Assembly: GCA_002278985.1 (NCBI GenBank)
Contig: NCJP01000073.1
Span: forward strand, 1-7,583
DNA length: 7,583 nt
From: Erythrobacter sp. 34-65-8
Lineage (GTDB): Bacteria; Pseudomonadota; Alphaproteobacteria; Sphingomonadales; Sphingomonadaceae
Direction of reading: 5' to 3'
Made by a program: the position numbers and the translations under genes. This document shows positions 1 through 5,376 of the stretch, in pieces. How positions within the stretch are numbered: the stretch's first letter is position 1; the number at the start of each line of letters is the position of its first letter. The notes under the pieces were generated by a model that saw only the letters and a program-made list of their open reading frames with translations, searched no databases and was not told where the DNA came from.

Positions 1-396
1 GGCGGTCTGGCGGGCGGCGGCCTGGCCCCAATTCACGCTGGGCCGCATGCGGATGCGGATTCGTGGGGCGCCGCTGATTGGCCGGATCAGCCGGATCATG
101 GCCAGGGGCCGGTAAACCCGCCCGAACTGCCGATAGCGCGGGGCGAAGTCGAGGATCTCCAGGCTCTCCCCGTCCTTGTTGGTCAGTTCGGTGCGCACGA
201 TGGGGGTGTTGCGCAGATAGGCCTGCCGGGTCTGGGCCAGCCCCTCGGCCTGGATGTCCCACAGGCCCTGGACGTCGGCGTCAGCCGGGTCGCGGTCGCT
301 GAGCAGGGCTGAGAAGAAGGGGTCGCCGTCCACCCGCGGCACGCAGCCCCAGACGAAACGTCCATGCCGGTCGATCAGCGCGCTGGCCGAGCAGTT
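1..396 (-). pseudogene. Glycoside hydrolase family 15 (glucoamylase/trehalase-like) protein, N-terminal fragment, broken at its start
   Basis: Reading the minus strand from about 396 to 1 gives 132 uninterrupted residues that match the N-terminal domain of bacterial GH15 proteins. They begin NCSASALIDRHGRFVWGC, followed by VPRVDGDPFFSALL, then LEILDFAPRYRQFGR and a run ending MRPSVNWGQ. GH15 enzymes invert alpha-linked glucosides such as trehalose or maltodextrins; the catalytic (alpha/alpha)6 barrel would lie beyond the left edge, so activity cannot be judged here. Family members normally begin with a short segment ending IGNC. Here the residues before NC are Pro and Ser, homology stops at once, and no credible start codon with a Shine-Dalgarno site is seen. 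The reading frame stays open into the opposite-strand LysR remnant, but that part resembles no GH15 sequence. I read it as a gene whose first dozen or so codons and promoter were removed at a breakpoint. If the junction is an assembly error, the real gene is probably intact. Confidence 0.75.
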
Positions 397-748
397 GGGC
401 GATGCGCCGGACCGGGAGCGGCTCTCGCGCCAGACCTTCCTGATCCACAACGAACTGCCGGACAGCTTCACCGCCTGGAAACGCGCGCTCGACCTGGAAG
501 ACCTCGAACCGGCGGCGATCGACCACTACGATTCCGGCCAGCTGCTGCTCGCGGCCGCAGCCGAGGGGCTGGGCATCGCGATCATGCATGACGATCACTT
601 GCGCCGGGCCGACGACAACCGGCTGACCAACCTCTACGGCGCCAAGGTGGAAAGCCCTTACAGCTACTGGTTCGTCTGCAAGCCGACCGCGCTGGAAGAC
701 CGGCCGGTGCGGCTGTTCCACGACTGGCTGGTGCAGGCGGGGCTATAG
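380..748 (+). pseudogene. LysR-type transcriptional regulator, C-terminal effector-binding fragment (truncated)
   Basis: The plus-strand frame from about 380 to the TAG at 746-748 encodes about 122 residues resembling the second half of a LysR substrate-binding domain of the GcvA-like type. Recognisable pieces are QTFLIHNE (entry to the effector domain), DSGQLLLAAAAEGLGIAI (the conserved helix after the Ser/Asp of the effector pocket), YSYWFVCKP, and the terminal VRLFHDWLVQAGL. The roughly 180 residues that should precede it, including the winged helix-turn-helix, are absent. Upstream of 380 the same frame is only the antisense of the GH15 gene, so a start at 254 would give a meaningless N-terminus. 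There is no nearby in-frame ATG with a ribosome binding site. The product could not bind DNA even if made. The family call is fairly sure; the target genes are unknown. Confidence 0.65.
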
Positions 749-763
749 CTCAGGGCAAACAGA

Positions 764-790
764 AGCCCTCTCCCGCAAGGGGAGAGGGCT
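764..790 (-). terminator. Hairpin terminator / intergenic palindrome
   Basis: A perfect 11-base-pair stem (AGCCCTCTCCC at 764-774 with its complement at 780-790) encloses a 5-base loop. It lies 15 bases after the LysR-remnant stop and 12 bases after the stop of the cyclophilin gene on the other strand. On the minus strand the stem is followed by TCTGTTTGCC, a modest U-rich tail, so it best fits termination of the cyclophilin transcript. On the plus strand no U-tract follows. Similar CCCTCTCCC/GGGAGAGGG palindromes recur between genes in many sphingomonads, so it may also belong to a dispersed repeat family. Confidence 0.65.
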
Positions 791-802
791 AGCTGCGGAT
801 GA

Positions 803-1267
803 TTACTCTACCGTCGCCTTGACGATCTTGCCGGGATTGCGCGGCGGCTCGCCCTTGGGCAGCGCGTCGACGTGTTCCATGCCGCTCTCGACCACGCCCC
901 AGACCGTGTACTGGCGGTCGAGGAAGCGGGCATCATCGAGGCAGATGAAGAACTGGCTGTTGGCGCTGTCGGGCACCTGGGTGCGGGCCATCGAGCACAC
1001 GCCGCGCACGTGCGGTTCGGCGTTGAATTCGGCCTTGAGGTCGGGCTTGCTGCTGCCGCCCATGCCGGTGCCGTTGGGGCAACCGCCCTGCGCCATGAAC
1101 CCGTCGATCACGCGGTGGAACTTGACCCCGTCATAGAAGCCTTCGCCGACCAGCTCGGTGATGCGCTCGACATGGCCGGGGGCCAGGTCGGGCCGCAACT
1201 TGATGACGACATCGCCGCCCTTTCCGTCGCCGCAATCGAGAGTGAGGGTAAGCGTCTGTCCGGTCAT
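803..1267 (-). CDS. Peptidyl-prolyl cis-trans isomerase, cyclophilin type
   Basis: This 154-residue single-domain cyclophilin catalyses cis-trans isomerisation of X-Pro bonds and assists protein folding. It has no signal peptide, so it should be cytoplasmic. Family landmarks are FHRVIDGFMAQGG at residues 50-62, with the catalytic Arg52 plus Phe57, Met58 and Gln60 of the active site, and SQFFICL at 104-110. The position matching human CypA Trp121 is Phe115 (FLDRQYTVWG), as in the E. coli cyclophilins, where that substitution is known to lower cyclosporin sensitivity; weak cyclosporin binding is therefore expected. The loop CPNGTGMGGSSKPDLKAEF at 63-81 is typical of short bacterial cyclophilins. 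The start is set by an AAAGGAG Shine-Dalgarno 7 bases upstream. The gene is divergent from mgtE and probably monocistronic, ending at a hairpin. It could be named ppiB or ppiA, but the sequence alone does not decide this. Confidence 0.95.
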   Translation of the reverse strand: MTGQTLTLTLDCGDGKGGDVVIKLRPDLAPGHVERITELVGEGFYDGVKFHRVIDGFMAQGGCPNGTGMGGSSKPDLKAEFNAEPHVRGVCSMARTQVPDSANSQFFICLDDARFLDRQYTVWGVVESGMEHVDALPKGEPPRNPGKIVKATVE

Positions 1268-1274
1268 CAGGTAT

Positions 1275-1281
1275 CTCCTTT
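1275..1281 (-). promoter_or_regulatory. Shine-Dalgarno site of the cyclophilin gene
   Basis: On the minus strand the sequence reads AAAGGAG with a 7-base spacer to the ATG at 1267. It is a near-consensus site and fixes the start of the cyclophilin gene. Confidence 0.8.
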
Positions 1282-1294
1282 GAAGTCGGGGGCC

Positions 1295-1322
1295 GATATA
1301 GGCATGTTGTGACCGTTGTCAC
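1295..1322 (-). promoter_or_regulatory. Candidate promoter of the cyclophilin gene, overlapping an inverted repeat
   Basis: On the minus strand a GTGACA box (1322-1317, 5 of 6 matches to TTGACA) and a TATATC box (1300-1295, 4 of 6 matches to TATAAT) are separated by 16 bases. The -10 box lies 27 bases before the start codon. The inverted repeat GTGAC-CGTT-GTCAC at 1309-1322 covers the -35 box and could be an operator. The assignment is by eye; alphaproteobacterial promoters deviate from the E. coli consensus. Confidence 0.35.
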
Positions 1323-1340
1323 CCCGCCCGCGCCGCCAGC

Positions 1341-1368
1341 TTGCTTTTCCGCGCTGCCCGCCTAGACC
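1341..1368 (+). promoter_or_regulatory. Weak candidate promoter of mgtE
   Basis: TTGCTT at 1341-1346 and TAGACC at 1363-1368 are 16 bases apart. Transcription would begin about at the mgtE ATG (1375), consistent with the absence of a Shine-Dalgarno sequence there. The -10 match is poor, so this is tentative. The gap is too short to hold an M-box magnesium riboswitch. Confidence 0.2.
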
Positions 1369-1374
1369 GGCGCG

Positions 1375-2823
1375 ATGGCCAGTCCGGTGCATCCCGACGA
1401 CGAACTGATGACCGCCGCCCCGGCGGCCGAAGAAGGCGCGCGCCCGGACGACCGGATCAACGATTCCCGGCTCGATACCGAGAACACGCTGAAAGCGGAT
1501 TATGTCCGCACCGTGCGCGATGCGCTGGAAGCAGGCGACAAGGGGCTGGTCTATGACCTGGTAGAGCCGCTCCACGCTGCCGACATTGCCGACCTGCTCG
1601 AACTGCTCGGGCGGGAGGAACGTGCCTTCCTCGCCGCCGCCATCACCGATCTGATGACCTCGGACGTGATTGCCGAGCTCAACGACTGGGTCCGCGAAAG
1701 CATGATGGAGGCGCTGCCGGCCGATGCGGTCGCCGCCATTGCCGAGCAGCTGGAAACCGATGACGCGGTCCAGCTGATCGAAGACCTCGACAAGGAAGAC
1801 CAGCGCGCCGTCCTGGCCGAAATGGACGACGAGGACCGCGTCGCCATCGAAACCGCGCTCGCCTACCCGGAAGAGACCGCCGGGCGCCTGATGAGCCGCG
1901 ACGTGGTGGCCGTGCCCGAACACATGACGGTGGGCGACCTGATCGACTACCTGCGCGATCACAACAACCTCGCCCATGAATTCTTCGAGGTGTTCGTGGT
2001 CGATCACAAGCACCACCCGCTCGGCACCTGCGCGCTTTCCTGGATCCTCACCACACCGCGCCATATTGCGCTGGCCGACGTGATGAAGCGCGACCAGACC
2101 CTGATCCCGGTCAGTCTCGACCAGGAAGAGGTCGCGCTGATGTTCCAGAAATACGCCCTGATTTCGGCCGCAGTGGTCGATGAGGAAGGGCGCCTGGTCG
2201 GGCAGATGACGGTGGACGACATTGTCCACATCATCGCCGAGGAAGCGGGCGAAGACGTGCTGCTGCTGTCCGGCGCGGGCGACGGCGACATCAACGAACC
2301 GATCCGCGAAGCCTATGCCGCGCGGGTCCGCTGGCTGGTGGCGAATCTCGGCACGGCCGTGGTCGGCAGCGCGATCATCGCCTTCTTCGGCGCGGCGATC
2401 GAGCAGCTGGTGGCCCTGGCCGTGCTGATGCCGATTGTCGCCAGCATCGGCGGCAATGCCGGCACCCAGACCATGGCGGTGGCGGTGCGCGCCATTGCGA
2501 TGAACCAGCTGACCCGCGCCAATACCGGGCGCATCCTGTGGCGCGAGCTGCGGGTCGCCGTGCTCAACGGGGCAACCATTGCCGTGCTGATCGGGCTCGC
2601 CACCGGGTTCCTGTTCACCCCGATGCTGGGCGGGGTGATTGCACTGGCGATGGTGGTGAACATCATTGTTGCCGGGCTGGCCGGGGTGCTGGTGCCGGTG
2701 ATCTTCGACCGGCTGAAGCAGGATCCGGCAGTCGCCAGCAGCGTGTTCGTGACCATGATCACGGACTCGATGGGCTTCTTCGCCTTCCTAGGTTTGGCAG
2801 TGGCAAGCGGCCTCGCCGGCTGA
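1375..2823 (+). CDS. mgtE: Magnesium transporter MgtE
   Basis: This 482-residue inner-membrane Mg2+ channel has the complete MgtE layout. A cytoplasmic, strongly acidic helical N domain lies at about 40-165, with PLHAADIADLLELL and repeated Asp/Glu-rich helices. Two CBS domains follow at about 170-300, starting YPEETAGRLMSRDVVAV and ending GQMTVDDIVHIIAEEAGEDV. A five-helix membrane domain occupies about 318-480. The pore signature GGNAGTQT is at 359-366. Asp464 in TMITDSMGFFAFLG corresponds to the ion-coordinating Asp432 of Thermus thermophilus MgtE. In this family Mg2+ bound between the N and CBS domains closes the pore, so regulation is mainly at the protein level. The ATG at 1375 has no clear Shine-Dalgarno sequence; the next in-frame ATG at 1408 has none either, and 1375 leaves a normal family length. 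It is first in a close run of plus-strand genes. Confidence 0.96.
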   Translation: MASPVHPDDELMTAAPAAEEGARPDDRINDSRLDTENTLKADYVRTVRDALEAGDKGLVYDLVEPLHAADIADLLELLGREERAFLAAAITDLMTSDVIAELNDWVRESMMEALPADAVAAIAEQLETDDAVQLIEDLDKEDQRAVLAEMDDEDRVAIETALAYPEETAGRLMSRDVVAVPEHMTVGDLIDYLRDHNNLAHEFFEVFVVDHKHHPLGTCALSWILTTPRHIALADVMKRDQTLIPVSLDQEEVALMFQKYALISAAVVDEEGRLVGQMTVDDIVHIIAEEAGEDVLLLSGAGDGDINEPIREAYAARVRWLVANLGTAVVGSAIIAFFGAAIEQLVALAVLMPIVASIGGNAGTQTMAVAVRAIAMNQLTRANTGRILWRELRVAVLNGATIAVLIGLATGFLFTPMLGGVIALAMVVNIIVAGLAGVLVPVIFDRLKQDPAVASSVFVTMITDSMGFFAFLGLAVASGLAG

Positions 2824-2843
2824 TAGCCCGGCCTCTCACCGGG

Positions 2844-2849
2844 AAAGGA
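2844..2849 (+). promoter_or_regulatory. Shine-Dalgarno site of the SDR gene
   Basis: AAAGGA lies 7 bases before the ATG at 2857. It sits directly after a small hairpin (CCCGG at 2827-2831 pairing with CCGGG at 2839-2843, loop of 7) in the 33-base gap after mgtE. The hairpin has no U-tract and is unlikely to terminate transcription. Confidence 0.65.
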
Positions 2850-2856
2850 AACGGGC

Positions 2857-3618
2857 ATGGGCCGGGTACAGGACAAGATCGTATTGCTGACGGGCGGGGC
2901 CATGGGCCTAGGCAAGGCGGCGGCGCAGGCGCTGCTGGCCGAAGGCGCGACAGTGATCATCAGCGACTACAACGCCGAGGCCGGACGCGCGGCCGCGGCA
3001 GAGCGGGGCAACCGCTGCCACTTCATCGAACAGGACGTGACCGACTGGGCGCGCTGGGGCGAAGTGATCGCGGAAATCGAGACGCAGTTCGGGCGGCTCG
3101 ACGTGCTGGTCAACAATGCCGCGATCACCGTTTACGGCTCGATAGCCGATCTCAGCCCGGAGGATTTCCGCCGCTGCTACACCTTTGATGTCGATTCGAT
3201 CTTCATGGGGTGCAAGGCGGCCATCCCGCTGATGGCAAAGTCTGGCGGGGGTTCGATGATCAACTTCTCCTCTGCCGCCGGGGTCAAGGCCAATGCGGAC
3301 CTTGCCGCCTACAACAGCGCCAAGGCGGCGGTGCCGATGTTGACCAAGTCGATCGCGCTCTACTGCGCGCGTGAAAAGAACGGGGTGCGGGTCAACTGCG
3401 TCCAGCCGGGTACGATCCTGACTCCCAATGTCGAAAGTGTGATCGCCGGAACGCCTGACCCGGAAGCCACCCGCGAAGCATTCAGCCTGGCCCAGCCGAT
3501 TGGCCGCATGGGCGAGCCGGAGGATATCGCCCACCTGATCGTCTATCTCGCCTCGGACGAGAGCAAGTTCGCAACCGGCGCGGCCTTTGTGGTGGATGGC
3601 GGGCTCAGTATGGCTTGA
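2857..3618 (+). CDS. Short-chain dehydrogenase/reductase (SDR), NAD(H)-type
   Basis: This 253-residue classical SDR is a soluble single Rossmann-fold enzyme that oxidises or reduces an alcohol/carbonyl substrate; the substrate cannot be told. The cofactor motif is TGGAMGLG at 12-19. Asp37 at the end of the second strand (VIISDYN) predicts NAD(H) rather than NADP(H). Asp60-Val61 contacts the adenine and NNAA is at 86-89. Catalytic Ser139 (NFSSAAG), Tyr152 and Lys156 (YNSAK) are present, as is the PGTILTP cofactor loop near 187-193. The usual tetrad Asn in the helix-4 motif (NxxxxF) is Asp111 here (FDVDSIFMG). The C-terminus GAAFVVDGGLSM is typical. The start follows a good Shine-Dalgarno. It lies 33 bases after mgtE and 31 before the DUF1489 gene. 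It resembles cyclohexanol-, hydroxysteroid- or acyl-alcohol-type dehydrogenases, with no basis for choosing among them. Confidence 0.93.
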   Translation: MGRVQDKIVLLTGGAMGLGKAAAQALLAEGATVIISDYNAEAGRAAAAERGNRCHFIEQDVTDWARWGEVIAEIETQFGRLDVLVNNAAITVYGSIADLSPEDFRRCYTFDVDSIFMGCKAAIPLMAKSGGGSMINFSSAAGVKANADLAAYNSAKAAVPMLTKSIALYCAREKNGVRVNCVQPGTILTPNVESVIAGTPDPEATREAFSLAQPIGRMGEPEDIAHLIVYLASDESKFATGAAFVVDGGLSMA

Positions 3619-3649
3619 AGGCGCCCTTGGGGCAGCCCAATTAGAGCCG

Positions 3650-4042
3650 ATGCCGCTGCACATGACGAAGATCGCGTTCGGCGCGAAATCCTGGGACGAT
3701 CTGGCCGGGTGGTACGAGGGGCGGCGCGAGGTGCGCCTCACCACCCGCTACCTGCCCAAGCGGCACGCGGAGATGGTGGGCGGCTCGCTCTACTGGATCC
3801 TCGACCATACGCTGGTGGCGCGCAGTGCGATCCTCGGCTTCAGCGAGGCCCCCGGCGGTCGCTGGCATATCGATCTCGAACCCAAGCTGGTCCGCGTTGA
3901 ACCCCGCCCCAAGCGGGCCCACCAGGGCTGGCGCTATCTTGCAGGCGAGGACGCCCCGCGCGATCTTGGGGCAGGCGAAGCGGCAGGCGATGTGCTGCCG
4001 GCATCGGTGATGAAGGAACTGGCCAAGCTGGGGCTGGTCTAG
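3650..4042 (+). CDS. DUF1489 family protein
   Basis: This 130-residue protein belongs to the DUF1489 family, conserved in alphaproteobacteria and of unknown function. Landmarks are the opening PLHMTKIAFGAKSWDDL, GGSLYWIL at 44-51 and RPKRAHQGWRYL at 86-97, followed by the acidic EDAPRDLG. It has no signal peptide or membrane segment and is probably cytoplasmic. The charged, Arg/Lys-rich centre (VRVEPRPKRAHQGWR) might contact nucleic acid or another anion, but this is a guess. The ATG at 3650 gives the expected family N-terminus. A TTG at 3587 in the same frame would lie inside the SDR gene and add 21 unrelated residues. The ATG at 3662 is a further alternative. The ribosome binding site is weak (AGAG three bases upstream of the ATG), so expression may depend on coupling to the upstream gene. 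Confidence 0.88.
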   Translation: MPLHMTKIAFGAKSWDDLAGWYEGRREVRLTTRYLPKRHAEMVGGSLYWILDHTLVARSAILGFSEAPGGRWHIDLEPKLVRVEPRPKRAHQGWRYLAGEDAPRDLGAGEAAGDVLPASVMKELAKLGLV

Positions 4043-4050
4043 GCAGCCGG

Positions 4051-4056
4051 AGAGGA
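4051..4056 (+). promoter_or_regulatory. Shine-Dalgarno site of the methyltransferase gene
   Basis: AGAGGA lies 6 bases before the ATG at 4063, inside the 20-base gap after the DUF1489 stop. It supports that start and the reading of these genes as one transcript. Confidence 0.65.
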
Positions 4057-4062
4057 CAGGGC

Positions 4063-4680
4063 ATGGCAGAAGACCGCGAACAGCACTGGGACGAGGTCTA
4101 CCGCGAACGGCCGCCGGAACGATTGAGCTGGCATCAGGATTCGCCTGGGCCCTCGCTCGATGCGCTTGCCCGCTTCGGTGCCGGATCCGGCCAATCGCTG
4201 ATCGATATCGGCGGCGGAATTTCCGGCCTGGTGGATGCCTTGCTGGAGCGGGGCTGGCGCGACGTAACGGTCCTCGATATTTCGGAAGCAGCGCTGCAGG
4301 CGGCGCGAACACGGCTGGGCGATCGGGCCGGGGCCGTGCACTGGGAAGTGACGGATATCACCTTATGGGTTCCGAGCCGCAGCTATGATGTGTGGCATGA
4401 CCGGGCGGTGTTTCATTTCCTGACTGAGCCAGCGCAGCGTGCCGCCTATGTGAACGCGCTGGAACACGGGCTGACCAGGGGCGGCCTGCTGGTCATGGCC
4501 ACGTTCGCGCTGGATGGCCCCGAAAAGTGCAGCGGGCTGCCGGTGCAGCGCTACGACGCGCAAACGCTGGGCCGGGAACTGGGCCCGTCCCTGCACCTGA
4601 TCGACGAATGGCGGGCTGATCACACGACCCCGTGGGGTGATCGCCAGTCTTTCCAGTGGTGCGTGTTCAGAAAAGATTGA
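4063..4680 (+). CDS. Class I SAM-dependent methyltransferase
   Basis: This 205-residue protein is a soluble Rossmann-fold methyltransferase that transfers the methyl group of S-adenosylmethionine to an unknown acceptor. The N-terminus HWDEVYRERPPERLSWHQ (8-25) is a conserved cap found in this subfamily. SAM-binding motif I is LIDIGGGISGLVDALL at 46-61. VLDIS at 70-74 supplies the acidic residue (Asp72) expected to bind the ribose. TD at 97-98 lies near the adenine. WHDRAVFHFLTE at 111-122 is a motif-IV/post-II segment characteristic of this subfamily, followed by GGLLVMATFALDGPEKCSGL. The last strand pair (HTTPWGDRQSFQWCVFRK) completes the fold. It ends 15 bases before the stop of the convergent DsbA-like gene. 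Small-molecule or metalloid substrates (TehB-like) are possible, but nothing here decides. Confidence 0.9.
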   Translation: MAEDREQHWDEVYRERPPERLSWHQDSPGPSLDALARFGAGSGQSLIDIGGGISGLVDALLERGWRDVTVLDISEAALQAARTRLGDRAGAVHWEVTDITLWVPSRSYDVWHDRAVFHFLTEPAQRAAYVNALEHGLTRGGLLVMATFALDGPEKCSGLPVQRYDAQTLGRELGPSLHLIDEWRADHTTPWGDRQSFQWCVFRKD

Positions 4681-4688
4681 TCGGCAGC

Positions 4689-4703
4689 GGCTGGCTCACA
4701 GCC
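4689..4703. terminator. Small hairpin between convergent genes
   Basis: GGCTG at 4689-4693 pairs with CAGCC at 4699-4703 around a 5-base loop that contains the minus-strand stop codon (4696-4698). It lies between two converging operons and might act in both directions, but the stem is only 5 base pairs and no U-tract follows, so termination is only a possibility. Confidence 0.25.
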
Positions 4704-5376
4704 CCCGCTCGGCCACCCTCCGCAGGGCGGTAACATAGGTCTCGGGCGCCTGCGCGCCGGGGATCAGGAACTTGCCCTGCACCACCATCGCGGGGACACC
4801 GGTCACGTTCATGTCCCAAGCCTGCTGCTCTTCGGCCCGCACCCGTGCGCCGATGGCGGGATCGCTGAGCGCGGCGAGTGCCCCGGCCCGGTCAAGCCCC
4901 ACCTCTTCCGCCACGTCCAGCAACACGTCGCGCGCGCCGATCCGGCGGCGCTGGTTGAAGTGGGCGCGGAACAGCGCGAGCTTGAGCTCGGTCTGCTTTG
5001 CCGGGCCATATTGCTCCAGCGCCCAGGTGAGCAGGCAATGCGCGGCAAAAGTGTTCCACATCATCGCAGGCGGAGCCTCGCCCTCCCCTTCCCATGCAAG
5101 ATTGACCCCGGCGCTGTCGGCGATGGCCTTCATCTGCCCGCGCACGGCGTCGGTCTCTTCGGCGCTGCGGCGGTACTTGCGGGCCAGGTGCGCGCCCTGT
5201 TCCTCGCCGGTTTCGGGCATGTCGGGATTGAGCTCGAACGGGTGCCAGCGCACGTCGGCCTCGATCTCGCCCTCAAGCTGGTCGAGCGCCCGGGAGAGCT
5301 GGCCATAGCCGATGGCGCACCACGGGCACATCACATCGGACCAGATGTCGATGGTGAGGCGGGTGGGCGCGCTCAC
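4696..5376 (-). CDS. DsbA family oxidoreductase, FrnE-like (thioredoxin fold, CPWC)
   Basis: This protein of about 226 residues belongs to the FrnE/2-hydroxychromene-2-carboxylate isomerase-related branch of the DsbA superfamily. It opens LTIDIWSDVMCPWCAIG with the redox motif Cys17-Pro-Trp-Cys20. The helical insert carries the family residues MWNTFAAHCLLTWA near 106-119 and ELKLALFRAHFNQ near 130-142. TGVPAMVVQGKFLIPGAQ supplies the cis-proline (Pro195) beside the active site. It lacks a signal peptide, so it is a cytoplasmic dithiol oxidoreductase or isomerase, as described for FrnE of Deinococcus. The chosen start is the GTG at 5376-5374, which overlaps the NudC stop as GTGA; an in-frame GTG at 5388 would add four residues and overlap NudC by 16 bases. 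It is the last gene of a three-gene minus-strand operon. The substrate is unknown. Confidence 0.92.
   Translation of the reverse strand: MSAPTRLTIDIWSDVMCPWCAIGYGQLSRALDQLEGEIEADVRWHPFELNPDMPETGEEQGAHLARKYRRSAEETDAVRGQMKAIADSAGVNLAWEGEGEAPPAMMWNTFAAHCLLTWALEQYGPAKQTELKLALFRAHFNQRRRIGARDVLLDVAEEVGLDRAGALAALSDPAIGARVRAEEQQAWDMNVTGVPAMVVQGKFLIPGAQAPETYVTALRRVAERGL

Noticed and set aside
254..379. An N-terminal extension of the LysR remnant starting at 254
   Set aside because: This stretch is the antisense of the GH15 coding frame and contains no helix-turn-helix. It is open by chance and does not restore the missing half of the regulator.
872..1312. A 146-residue plus-strand open frame across the cyclophilin gene
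   Set aside because: It is a mirror of the cyclophilin, which has a strong Shine-Dalgarno site and full active-site motifs. The mirror frame shows no family features.
1268..1374. A magnesium riboswitch (M-box) or small RNA in the ppi-mgtE gap
   Set aside because: The whole gap is 107 bases and is shared by two divergent promoters; no M-box-like helices or terminator are visible.
1267..2229. A 320-residue open frame on the minus strand opposite mgtE
   Set aside because: It is antisense to the well-supported mgtE gene, is rich in His, Gly, Gln and Val as expected from a high-GC reverse frame, and has no family motif. It would also end at the cyclophilin start.
2908..3744. A 278-residue open frame on the minus strand opposite the SDR gene
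   Set aside because: The plus strand carries a complete SDR with all cofactor motifs. The reverse frame has no recognisable domain and spans the SDR/DUF1489 boundary.
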